From an uncultured Pelagibacteraceae bacterium (lineage in GTDB: Bacteria > Pseudomonadota > Alphaproteobacteria > Pelagibacterales > Pelagibacteraceae), in the NCBI GenBank assembly GCA_902556505.1, contig CACDWM010000002.1:90451-154450 (forward strand): 64,000 bases of DNA, read 5' to 3'. Below the pieces are notes generated by a model that was not told where the DNA came from, did not search any database, and saw nothing but the letters and a program-made list of their open reading frames with translations. How positions within the stretch are numbered: position 1 is the first letter of the stretch; the number at the start of each line of letters is the position of its first letter. Below are positions 48,682 to 57,726 of this stretch, piece by piece. A program made the position numbers and the translations under genes.

Positions 48682-49811
48682 CTTTTTCTTCTTGAGGAAA
48701 TTTTACACGCACTAATAAATTTTGCTGTTTCTAAACCCTCATCTTCATTTGGATAAAAGTATCTTTTTTTTGTTTTGTTCTTCAAAGAATCGGCAAACTC
48801 TTTATAAATATTAGCAAACGCATCAAGGTATCCCTCTGGATGACCAAATTTTATTCTAGAGAATTGCTTTGAAAATTCTGAATTATAAAATCCTCTTTCT
48901 AATAATTTTACAGCACCTTTTTCTGGATTTAATTTAAGATAATTTGGATCATTTTGAACCCACTCTAAACTACCTTTAGCACCAAATATTCTAATTCTTA
49001 AACCATAAACACCACCTTTGGCCATTACACTTGTCCAAAACATTCCTTTTGCACCATTGTTAAAATTGATCATGACCTGCGCATTATCATCCATTTTAAT
49101 TTTTTTTGATATTTGCTTTATATCTGCAAAAACTGTTTGTCCTTTCAAACCTGAAATATAAGAGGCTAGATGGTACGCATGAGTTCCAATTTCATTTAAA
49201 ACAGCGGATACTCCAACTATTTTATTATCAATTTTCCATTTAAGTTTTCTTTTTGCATTTTTTGAATTAATTTTTGTTCCACCAGACCAATCTTGAATAT
49301 ATTCAACGTTAATATATTCAACTTTACCAATTTTACCCTTTTCAACTAATTTTTTTGCTTCTCTCACCATTGGATAAGCGGAATAATTATGAGTTAGCGC
49401 ATATTTTATTTTTTTATTTTTTTTAATTGATTTGAAAAGTTTTTTTGCTTGATCTAAATTTCCTGCAAAAGGTTTATCAGAAATTATATTTATATTTTTT
49501 GAAATAAATTTTTCAGCAATAATTTGATGACTTGATGGTGGTGTCATTATAGCAACTACATTAATTCCATCTTTTCTCTTAGCTTCTTTCTCAGCCATAT
49601 CTTTATAATTTGAGTAACATCTATCAGATGAAATCCCTATACTTTTTCCAAACTTAGTAGAAATTTTTACATTTCTTGAAAAAACTCCTGCTACTATTTC
49701 ATATTGATCATCAAATCTAGATGAGATTCTGTGAACATGACCAATCCATGATCCAGGACCACCCCCAACTATTCCTAAACTTAATTTTTTAGTTTTATTT
49801 GATTTAAACAT
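48666..49811 (-). CDS. Gfo/Idh/MocA family oxidoreductase
   Basis: LGIVGGGPGSWIGHVHRIS; ISDKPFAGNL; start MFKSNKTKK at 49811 rather than 49889. Confidence 0.85.
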   Translation of the reverse strand: MFKSNKTKKLSLGIVGGGPGSWIGHVHRISSRFDDQYEIVAGVFSRNVKISTKFGKSIGISSDRCYSNYKDMAEKEAKRKDGINVVAIMTPPSSHQIIAEKFISKNINIISDKPFAGNLDQAKKLFKSIKKNKKIKYALTHNYSAYPMVREAKKLVEKGKIGKVEYINVEYIQDWSGGTKINSKNAKRKLKWKIDNKIVGVSAVLNEIGTHAYHLASYISGLKGQTVFADIKQISKKIKMDDNAQVMINFNNGAKGMFWTSVMAKGGVYGLRIRIFGAKGSLEWVQNDPNYLKLNPEKGAVKLLERGFYNSEFSKQFSRIKFGHPEGYLDAFANIYKEFADSLKNKTKKRYFYPNEDEGLETAKFISACKISSRRKRWVKI

Positions 49812-49839
49812 TGAATATATCTTAGCAAAAAAAATATTT

Positions 49840-50742
49840 ATGTCAGTAAAATTAGGAATAGCACCAATTGCATGGAGTAATGATGACATGCCAGAACTTG
49901 GGGGTGATACACCTTTGGAACAATGTTTGTTAGAAGCAAGTCAGGCAGGATTTATAGGTATAGAGTCGGGTGGAAAATTTCCAAATAAGTCAGAGGAATT
50001 AATTCCTAAATTAAATGAGTTTAACTTAAACCTTTGTTCTGGTTGGTATGGTGCAAATTTAAGAAAAAATACAGTAGAAGAGGAAAAAAAAGCTATACAA
50101 GATCAATTGAAATTATTTAAAGATTGTAATGCACCTTGCATTGTTTTTGCAGAAGTTGCTGGATCGATTCAAGGAGATCCAGACAAAAAGCTTTCGACTA
50201 GACCAAAAATGGATGAAGAAGAGTCTAAAAATTACTATAAAAAAATTTCAGAAGTGGGCAAATATTTACAAGATCAAGGCATGCCACTTGCTTACCATCA
50301 TCACATGGGGACAGTTATAGAAACCGAAGAAGATACTATAAAATTGCTAGAGAATACTGATGATAGTGTAAAACTTACTTTAGACACTGGTCATATGCTC
50401 TTTGCTCAAGGTAACTCTCTTGAAATATTAAAAAATTTTAGTGATAGGGTTATTCATATGCATTGCAAAGATATTAGAAAAAATGTTTTAGATAAATCAT
50501 TAAAAGAAGATTTGAGCTTTAGAGGTGCATTTTTAGAGGGTGCTTTTACCGTACCTGGAGATGGCTGTATTGATTACAAACCTTTATTTGATGTGTTAAA
50601 AGAAAAAAATTATTCAGGTTGGTTGGTTGTTGAAGCAGAGCAAGACCCAGCAAAAGCAAATCCTTTTGAATATGCAAAGATTGGTTATAAATATCTATCT
50701 GAAACTTTAAGTAGAAGTAATATCCAGATCTATAAAAATTAA
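49840..50742 (+). CDS. iolE: myo-Inosose-2 dehydratase
   Basis: LGIAPIAWSNDDMPELGGDTPLEQCLLEASQAGFIGIESGGKFP; YHHHMGTVIETEEDT; LDTGHMLFAQGN; HCKDIR. Confidence 0.93.
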   Translation: MSVKLGIAPIAWSNDDMPELGGDTPLEQCLLEASQAGFIGIESGGKFPNKSEELIPKLNEFNLNLCSGWYGANLRKNTVEEEKKAIQDQLKLFKDCNAPCIVFAEVAGSIQGDPDKKLSTRPKMDEEESKNYYKKISEVGKYLQDQGMPLAYHHHMGTVIETEEDTIKLLENTDDSVKLTLDTGHMLFAQGNSLEILKNFSDRVIHMHCKDIRKNVLDKSLKEDLSFRGAFLEGAFTVPGDGCIDYKPLFDVLKEKNYSGWLVVEAEQDPAKANPFEYAKIGYKYLSETLSRSNIQIYKN

Positions 50743-50750
50743 ATAACTAA

Positions 50751-50775
50751 AAACATAAGAAAGTTTTTAATTTCC
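50751..50775. terminator. Imperfect inverted repeat between convergent genes, possible bidirectional terminator
   Basis: AAACATaAGaAA ... TTTCCTAATGTTT with a T-rich loop, in the gap between convergent stops at 50742 and 50782. Confidence 0.3.
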
Positions 50776-50781
50776 TAATGT

Positions 50782-51744
50782 TTATAATTTTACTATTTTA
50801 GATTTTTCTAATTTTTCTTCAAAAAAATCAATAATATTTTGAATTGTTTCTTTTCCCATCCTAGTCATACATTCTTCTGTGAATGCAGCAGTATGTGGAC
50901 TTAAAAATACCTTATTATTTTTTAATAAAGGATTATTTGGTTCAGGTGGCTCAATCTCAAAAACATCTAAACCAGCTCCAAGAATTAAATTCTCATTTAA
51001 AGCTTTATCTAGATCAATTTCATTTATCACACCACCTCTTGAAGCATTAATCATAATGCAATTTTTTTTCATATTTTTTAGCAAGTCATAATTGATAATA
51101 TTTTTTGTTTTTTCATTAAGTGGAACATGAAGAGATATTGCGTCCATAACTTTTGAGGCTTCCTCTAAACTATCGACTTTTATACCACCGTGCTTTTCAA
51201 TTATTTCTTTAGATACAAATGGATCATACACAAAAACTTTCATTTCAAATCCCTGACATCTTTTTATTAAAGCCTGTCCAATACGACCAAATCCAGCAAT
51301 CAATATATTTTTATTCCACAATTCAACAGTTTTGGGCAATTTATTTCGGTCATTGAATTTACCACTTTTAACAGTTTCATCGTACATATTTCCTTTTTTG
51401 GAAATATTTAGCAGCATAAACATTACATGCTCAGCTACAGCTACTGCATTTGCGGTTGCCGTTATTGCAAGAGTAATGTCATTTTTTTTTGTGCTTTCTA
51501 AGTCTATATTGTCATAACCAACACCATGTCTTGAAATAATTTTAAGTTTATTTGCGCTATCAATTACTTCTTCAGCTAGTTTTGCAGTTCTAATTGAAAC
51601 GCCATCACAGTCTTTTATTTTTGTTTTAAGAAATTCAATATCTGTATTTTCTATAACCTCAAATTCGTAATCTGGATTATTTTTAATAAGCTCTATTCCA
51701 GCTTCATGTATAGGTTGGATTACTAATATTTTTTTCATAAGCAC
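50782..51744 (-). CDS. D-isomer-specific 2-hydroxyacid dehydrogenase (SerA-like)
   Basis: ISRHGVGYDNIDLEST; ILIAGFGRIGQALIKRC; INASRGGVINEIDLDKAL; SPHTAAFTEE. The start could be the ATG at 51738. Confidence 0.9.
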   Translation of the reverse strand: MLMKKILVIQPIHEAGIELIKNNPDYEFEVIENTDIEFLKTKIKDCDGVSIRTAKLAEEVIDSANKLKIISRHGVGYDNIDLESTKKNDITLAITATANAVAVAEHVMFMLLNISKKGNMYDETVKSGKFNDRNKLPKTVELWNKNILIAGFGRIGQALIKRCQGFEMKVFVYDPFVSKEIIEKHGGIKVDSLEEASKVMDAISLHVPLNEKTKNIINYDLLKNMKKNCIMINASRGGVINEIDLDKALNENLILGAGLDVFEIEPPEPNNPLLKNNKVFLSPHTAAFTEECMTRMGKETIQNIIDFFEEKLEKSKIVKL

Positions 51745-51762
51745 TTATACACAAATATAAGT
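51743..51762 (-). other. 7-bp perfect stem-loop at the start of the SerA-like gene
   Basis: ACTTATA-CACAAA-TATAAGT between the PhyH-like gene (upstream on the minus strand) and the SerA-like start. Confidence 0.5.
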
Positions 51763-51780
51763 TTTATAAAATATTTATTA

Positions 51781-52767
51781 TTAAATTAAATTAGATAAAT
51801 CTCTTTTATTATTTTTGAAAGTAGGCAGAGGATATTTAAAAGCAAATTTTCTTGGAATACATTTTTCTTTAGCTTTTTCCCAAAGAGCCAGCCATTGTTT
51901 AAAATTTTTAATTTTAAGATTTTTTTTATTTTTACTTCTAACGTAAAAATTGGGAAGGGGCTCTCGTCCTGATGGCTGTCCAGCAACATTATACCTTAAA
52001 TCAGCACTTATTCTAAAATCATTTGATCTATTTGGTAAAGAACAATGTATTGAATGTTTGTGCAGAAGTATCACATCGCCAATGTTAGCCTCTAAATAAA
52101 CATGTTTCATGTCATCTAACAATTCACTGTTTTTTAATTCTACTTGTCCTCTGTATCCTGAAACGTGATTTAGTAATCCTATTTTATTGATCTTTTTAAC
52201 AGTAATCATACATCCATTTTTTTTAGTAGTTCTAGTAAAAGGAATCCACACAGTAACCATGTCAGTTAATTTTTGCCCTTTTGTATTTAATACAGCCGCA
52301 TCCTGATGCCAAGGCGTTCTTCCACTTAGACCATCATGAATTGAACCCTTTGGTAATTTTTTTTCAGGCTGTTTAATTCTAGTATTTTGAACAGGGTTAG
52401 ACATTATTTCTTTTCCCAAAATATTTTCTACAACATCTAAAATATTTTTATTTGTAATTAAATTCCATAATGATTGAGTAGCAAAATAATCACTATCTTT
52501 TTTTACGTGGTCTCTTGGTAATCGTGTATTAAAATATTGATCCAAATCATAAATATTAAGTTTGGAAATATAAGAGTATTTTTTTTTAAAATCGAAATTA
52601 AGAACTTTTTTAATGTCTCTCTTTTTTGCATATTTTTGGATGAGACAATCCATAACAAATTCCATATCATTTAGAATTGGTTTTAAGTCTCTTCTAAAAT
52701 TAAGTACATTTTTAACAATCAAGTACCCATTCTCATATAATTTTTTTTGAAGACTATTTGTCATCAT
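51781..52767 (-). CDS. Phytanoyl-CoA dioxygenase (PhyH) family protein
   Basis: GRTPWHQDAAVLNTKGQKLTDMVTVWIPFTRTTKKNGCM; GDVILLHKHSIHCSLPNRSNDFRISADLRY (HxD...H). Confidence 0.9.
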   Translation of the reverse strand: MMTNSLQKKLYENGYLIVKNVLNFRRDLKPILNDMEFVMDCLIQKYAKKRDIKKVLNFDFKKKYSYISKLNIYDLDQYFNTRLPRDHVKKDSDYFATQSLWNLITNKNILDVVENILGKEIMSNPVQNTRIKQPEKKLPKGSIHDGLSGRTPWHQDAAVLNTKGQKLTDMVTVWIPFTRTTKKNGCMITVKKINKIGLLNHVSGYRGQVELKNSELLDDMKHVYLEANIGDVILLHKHSIHCSLPNRSNDFRISADLRYNVAGQPSGREPLPNFYVRSKNKKNLKIKNFKQWLALWEKAKEKCIPRKFAFKYPLPTFKNNKRDLSNLI

Positions 52768-52795
52768 TAAAATTTATTTTATCATTCACAATATT

Positions 52796-53665
52796 TCAAT
52801 GTTTTGGTGCTGCGGTTAAATAGTTCGCATCATGAAAAGAGGTTAACATTCTTTTTTTGGTATTAATTATGTGAGGATAATACGAGATACCTTTGTAATT
52901 CCATATAACTGGTTTATTTAATGCATAACTTCCATAAATAAAAAAACGCTTTGGACAGTTTTTTTCTACAAAGCGCTTCACTCCATGATAAGAATTTGGA
53001 GTAGATTGGAAAAAAACAACAGTTCCTTTTTTGGGTGTAAAAGATTTGACTATTTCAAGCTCAGTTATTTTTGGAAATCTTCTAAAACTTTTTCTTAAAT
53101 TTTTTTTTGCTTTTTTTCTATAGATAGTAAGAGAGCCGCCATTCTTTTTTGGAATGTCTGTTAAATAAATTAAGAAATTATATAATCTAGTTATATCATC
53201 TCGATGAGGTCTTAATCTATACCCTCCCTTTGATACTGAAAAGTCTATATCTAAATTTACTTTAGGATTAGTATAATTGTTACCCAACATTTTTTTTAAT
53301 TCACTAGAATTTAATTTTTTTTTAATAGTGAACTTTTTAGGATTAAATGATTTTGGTTTATGTAAATTTATCCACGATCCATCCCTAAAATTTTTTGTAA
53401 AAAGATTTTCAATTTTTTTATAAAAAGACTTGCTATTAAAAAGCTTAAAAAGTTTTGCAGAGTTAATTGAATTTTTAATATATAAATTAAAATTTTTAGA
53501 ACCTTTATTAATCCTGCTTCTACCCCCCATAATCATATCATCAAATGATTTTGAGTTACTTATTTCTTTAATTAATAAATTACAGATATTTTTTGAAACA
53601 ACGTTATCTCCAACTAAAACAGGAAAGTTACTTTTAATTTTTTTTAATTTATTTGTACTGAGCAT
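52796..53665 (-). CDS. Putative Fe(II)/2OG-dependent oxygenase
   Basis: RLRPHRDDITRLYNFLIYLTDIPKKNGGSLTIYRKKA; VFFQSTPNSYHGVKRF (HxD...H). Confidence 0.82.
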   Translation of the reverse strand: MLSTNKLKKIKSNFPVLVGDNVVSKNICNLLIKEISNSKSFDDMIMGGRSRINKGSKNFNLYIKNSINSAKLFKLFNSKSFYKKIENLFTKNFRDGSWINLHKPKSFNPKKFTIKKKLNSSELKKMLGNNYTNPKVNLDIDFSVSKGGYRLRPHRDDITRLYNFLIYLTDIPKKNGGSLTIYRKKAKKNLRKSFRRFPKITELEIVKSFTPKKGTVVFFQSTPNSYHGVKRFVEKNCPKRFFIYGSYALNKPVIWNYKGISYYPHIINTKKRMLTSFHDANYLTAAPKH

Positions 53666-54610
53666 TTAGCTGTACATTCCTTCTTTCACTTTAATCATTT
53701 TATACATTAGATCGTTTAAAGGTGTTTTAATCCCATGTTTTTTACCTATTTTTGAAACAGCGCCACTAATAAAGTCTATTTCAGTCTTTCTCTTATATTG
53801 AACATCAAAAGCCATAGACGACTTGTTAGTTTGCATTGAGTCTACAATTTTATTAAACATAAATAAGCACTCATCTTCTGAAACATTAACTCCATCTGCA
53901 AGCGCCACTTCTCTCGTCTCTAAAATTATTTCTTTACCCAAACCTCTAGATACTTCGTTTGCTTTATTGTTTATGTATAAATCAGTATGATGAAGATCAA
54001 AAATTGCAGATAATGGTCCAATTGCTGTTAAAGCAAAAAGTTTCATCCATTTTCTTTTCTTTACATCTTCTGCAGCAATCATTTCAAGATTATGTGCTGT
54101 AAAAGTATCTGCTATTTCTTTAATTCTATCAGTAATTCCCCCCTCGTACTCACCAATCCAAGATGGTAACGAACCATGATTCATTATATGACCCGGTCCT
54201 AAAATGTTTGAAGCTTGAGTAGTTGTTCCACCTATTACTTTTTCATTACCCACAATACCTTGAATAATTGCTTCATGACCAATACCATTTTGAAAAGACA
54301 TGAATACTGTTTTGTCTCCAATGATATTTTTAATACTATTTAATGCCGGTTCTAAAGCTGTAGCTTTACACATAACTATTACAGCATCTACTTTATCCAA
54401 CGAGGATGGATCTGAAGTAGCTTTAACTTTGATTATACGATCTCCGCCATGACCATCCATTTTCAAACCATCTTTATTAATTGCATCTACATGTTCTTTC
54501 CAAACATCAATTAAAATTACATTTAAACCTTTTTCAGCAAGCAAACCGCCAAACAAGCAACCCATTGCTCCTGCACCAAGAACAGTTACTTTCAAATCTT
54601 TATTAATCAT
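53666..54610 (-). CDS. Ketopantoate reductase family (ApbA/PanE-like)
   Basis: VTVLGAGAMGCLFGGLLAEKGLNVILIDVWKEHVDAI; FMSFQNGIGHEAII. Confidence 0.87.
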   Translation of the reverse strand: MINKDLKVTVLGAGAMGCLFGGLLAEKGLNVILIDVWKEHVDAINKDGLKMDGHGGDRIIKVKATSDPSSLDKVDAVIVMCKATALEPALNSIKNIIGDKTVFMSFQNGIGHEAIIQGIVGNEKVIGGTTTQASNILGPGHIMNHGSLPSWIGEYEGGITDRIKEIADTFTAHNLEMIAAEDVKKRKWMKLFALTAIGPLSAIFDLHHTDLYINNKANEVSRGLGKEIILETREVALADGVNVSEDECLFMFNKIVDSMQTNKSSMAFDVQYKRKTEIDFISGAVSKIGKKHGIKTPLNDLMYKMIKVKEGMYS

Positions 54611-54698
54611 CGTTACCTTATTTAAAATTATTTATGTATAGAAATTATATATATTATCTATAGACATTATGCAAAATAAATTATAGCTTATTAACATC

Positions 54699-55676
54699 AT
54701 GCAATTAAAAATAGAAAAAGGAACTTTTAAAAATTACTCACTAGAAGATATTTCAGATGCATTAAGAAGAGGCTTGTCTGAAAATTTCAAAAATGTTGAA
54801 GTAGAAGTGGTAGAGTGCCCTAATCTTAGAGATTGGGATTGTCCATCAGAAGGAATAAGTGGAAATCAAAAAATAATAGACGTTGGTGGAGAGCCTTATA
54901 TGCATGATCCAAAATTTATTGGTGTAGAGTTTGACTATCAAGAAATATCTAAAATGATTGACTCTGAAAAATCTTATGCTTTAGGAGCTGGATCAGGTGC
55001 AATGACATGTTTAAATGGTCATTGTGGAGAATTAGTTATAAATGAAAATTTAATTACGGATGAGTCAAAGTCAATAATAGCAAGAGTAAGCCCAGACAAA
55101 AAATGTATTGTTGAAAAGTATTCTGCAAAAAAACATGGTGGACTTGGAAACATTTATTACACAGATGGTAAACAAGGAAAAGTTATTAAAATAAAAATCA
55201 AAGGTAGAAATGGAGAACAAGGTTCTTTGCCCCAAGCAATAAGGTCTTCTTTATCAAAAAATTTAAAAATTAAAGATAATGAACACTTGTCACTTGCGGG
55301 AGTATTTAGAGTACTAAATGGAAAAATAAGATCACACGTGCAACCTGATTATAAAGATATTAAACATGAGTATTATGATCCAAAACAAATGAAATGTGTA
55401 AAAGATTTTCTTCAATTTTATGAACCTGTTGGACCAAAATTACAATGCTATACTGTTCTTTGGACTGGTGATCCTACTGGCGGAGAATTAAATCTAAGAG
55501 AGTCCGGTGAACATACTCACTTTCATTCTTATGAACATGAAAGAGATGCAGGACATTATCATTTTGACGTAACACCTGAAGAAATAGAATATGAAGGTTA
55601 TTTTAATACTGCTTTAGAAGTACATAGAGTAAATAACATTTATAAAGAGCTACTAAGTAAAAATAGTATTGAATAG
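54699..55676 (+). CDS. DUF1907 / C11orf54 (PTD012)-like putative metal-dependent ester hydrolase
   Basis: CPNLRDWDCPSEGISGNQKIIDVGG; GAGSGAMTCLNGHCGEL; His-rich HTHFHSYEHERDAGHYHFDVTPEEIEYEGYFNTALEVHRVN. Confidence 0.72.
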   Translation: MQLKIEKGTFKNYSLEDISDALRRGLSENFKNVEVEVVECPNLRDWDCPSEGISGNQKIIDVGGEPYMHDPKFIGVEFDYQEISKMIDSEKSYALGAGSGAMTCLNGHCGELVINENLITDESKSIIARVSPDKKCIVEKYSAKKHGGLGNIYYTDGKQGKVIKIKIKGRNGEQGSLPQAIRSSLSKNLKIKDNEHLSLAGVFRVLNGKIRSHVQPDYKDIKHEYYDPKQMKCVKDFLQFYEPVGPKLQCYTVLWTGDPTGGELNLRESGEHTHFHSYEHERDAGHYHFDVTPEEIEYEGYFNTALEVHRVNNIYKELLSKNSIE

Positions 55677-55704
55677 AAAACTCAATAAGTTTAAATTTAA
55701 TTAA

Positions 55705-56121
55705 ATGAAAAGACAGTTCAAGTACCCTAAGCACTTTGAAGAACAAAAAAAAATACCAAAACTTACTCAAAAAAGAATTCAATTAGCAGAAATATCACTT
55801 GGCGATTTTGAAGGAAGATTAGCCAATGAATTATTGAATTGGTTTTCTTTAACTCCACAACATTGGATAATGTTGCATATGGTTATGCTTGCTTATTACA
55901 AAAATAAATCAATTACTAAAAATCAATTACTTAAAGTGATTGAGAAATCATATTTAACCTCAAATGTTTATATCGATACTGCAATTAAAAAAGGATATTT
56001 TAGAATTATAAGAAATGAGCGAGATAAAAGATCTATATTTATATTACCTTCAGTAATTACCATTAAAACCTTTGAGGAATTTATTGATAGGAGAGATATT
56101 CTTTATAAAGGTGTTAAATAA
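55705..56121 (+). CDS. Putative MarR-like winged-helix regulator
   Basis: 138 aa; LTPQHWIMLHMVMLAYYKNKSITKNQLLKVIEKSYLTSNVYIDTAIKKGYFRIIRNERDKRSIFILPS. Confidence 0.55.
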   Translation: MKRQFKYPKHFEEQKKIPKLTQKRIQLAEISLGDFEGRLANELLNWFSLTPQHWIMLHMVMLAYYKNKSITKNQLLKVIEKSYLTSNVYIDTAIKKGYFRIIRNERDKRSIFILPSVITIKTFEEFIDRRDILYKGVK

Positions 56122-56936
56122 TGAAAAATATCTATACTTGGGCTGCTAAACCGGCAAAACGAACTTTGACTGTTGGGGATTTAAAAGCAGCAAAAGGAAA
56201 AAGAAAATTTACACAAGTTACAGCGAATAGTGTTGAAGAAGCCGAGGCAGCTGAAAAGGCAGGATTTGATATGATTATATCAAATGCAAAAAATGTAATT
56301 CCTGTAAGAGAAGGTTCAAAAAATTTATTTTTAACAGCTGCTTTAGTTTTAAATGAGTTTGTAACTGCAGAGGATGTTATGCGTGGAGCTTTTAAAGCGT
56401 TGGAGAATGGTGCAGACGCAGTTATGACACCAAGAAGTATGGATATAGTTGAAATGCTGGCTAAGGAAGATGTTCCAGTAATGGGGCATTTAGGTTTAGT
56501 TCCAAGAAAATCTACTTGGATTGGTGGCTTAAGAGCCGTAGGTAAAACTGCTGATGAAGCGTACGAACTTTTTCAAAAGTTTAAAAGATTAGAAGATGCA
56601 GGTGCTTTTTCGGCTGAGTGTGAAGTAATACCCGAAAATGTAATGGGTGAAATTTCAAAGCGTACAGACATAGTTACTGTTTCATTAGGTTCAGGTAAAA
56701 ACGCTGATGTAATGTATTTATTTATGGAAGATATCTGTGGCGATACAGAAAATCTCCCAAGACATTCAAAAGCGTATGGAAATTTATTGAAACTTAAAAA
56801 TGAAATAAAACTAGAAAGAGTAAAAGCTCTTAAGGCTTTTAAAAAAGATTCAATGAATGGAAAATTTCCAGGAAAAAAACAATCTTCAAATTTAGAAAAA
56901 AAACAATTTGAAGAATTTATAAATCAACTAGATTAA
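56121..56936 (+). CDS. PanB-like (ketopantoate hydroxymethyltransferase / PEP mutase superfamily) protein
   Basis: LTVGDLKAAKGKRKFTQVTANSVEEAEAAEKAGFDMIISNAKNV; DVPVMGHLGLVPRKSTWIGGLRAVGKTADEA. Confidence 0.72.
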   Translation: MKNIYTWAAKPAKRTLTVGDLKAAKGKRKFTQVTANSVEEAEAAEKAGFDMIISNAKNVIPVREGSKNLFLTAALVLNEFVTAEDVMRGAFKALENGADAVMTPRSMDIVEMLAKEDVPVMGHLGLVPRKSTWIGGLRAVGKTADEAYELFQKFKRLEDAGAFSAECEVIPENVMGEISKRTDIVTVSLGSGKNADVMYLFMEDICGDTENLPRHSKAYGNLLKLKNEIKLERVKALKAFKKDSMNGKFPGKKQSSNLEKKQFEEFINQLD

Positions 56937-57724
56937 TAAGCTTTAGACTCTTCTTTTTTTGAAGAACCTTTCATTTTTTCTACAACTGCTTTTGCACCAG
57001 CACTTAAAGCTCTCTGATCAGCTCCAATAGTAACGAAATTAAAACCTTTACCTATCATTTTTTGTGCATATTCAGGTGTACCATTATGAATACCTGCAAA
57101 TATATTGTTCTTCTTTGCATGCTCTAATATTCTTAATATTTCCGAATAAGCCTTTGTGTTTTCTGCTCTATCAAAACCAGGCTCCTCACCTATTGCTAAA
57201 CTTAAATCAGCTGGTCCAATATAAATTCCATCAACGCCAGGTGTTGACATAATTTCATCTAGCTTTTCTAAAGATTCTTTTGTTTCTATCATTGCTAGTT
57301 TAAGCATTTCATCATTTGCATGTTTTGCATAATCTGAACCTCCATAGATTAATCCTCTAACCGGACCAAAACTTCTATAACCATGAGTAGGGTACATGCA
57401 AGCTTGAACAAATCTTTCTGCTTCTTCTTTATTACTTACCATTGGACATATAATTCCATAACAACCCGCATCTAGAATTTTCATTATTTGACCTGGCTCA
57501 TTCCAGTTTACTCTAGCTAAAGGAGTTACATCTGTTGTTGAAATTGTTTGAAGCATTGGGAGTGCATTAGTGTAATCAACTAAGCCATGTTGCATATCTA
57601 TTGTTAGAGAATCCCAACCTTGATGGGCCATTACTTCAGCTGAAACGGTACTAGGTATTTGAAGCCAACCATTAATAACAGGTTTCCCTGCCTTCATCAT
57701 TTCTTTAACTTTATTTTTTCTCAT
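56933..57724 (-). CDS. HpcH/HpaI aldolase family protein
   Basis: VINGWLQIPSTVSAEVMAHQGWDSLTIDMQHGLVDY; VDGIYIGPADLSLAIGEEPG. Confidence 0.9.
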   Translation of the reverse strand: MRKNKVKEMMKAGKPVINGWLQIPSTVSAEVMAHQGWDSLTIDMQHGLVDYTNALPMLQTISTTDVTPLARVNWNEPGQIMKILDAGCYGIICPMVSNKEEAERFVQACMYPTHGYRSFGPVRGLIYGGSDYAKHANDEMLKLAMIETKESLEKLDEIMSTPGVDGIYIGPADLSLAIGEEPGFDRAENTKAYSEILRILEHAKKNNIFAGIHNGTPEYAQKMIGKGFNFVTIGADQRALSAGAKAVVEKMKGSSKKEESKAY

Positions 57725-57726
57725 TT

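Noticed and set aside
52768-52795. Possible stem in the gap between the PhyH-like gene and the downstream oxygenase
   Set aside because: Only short A/T pairing; not distinguishable from background.
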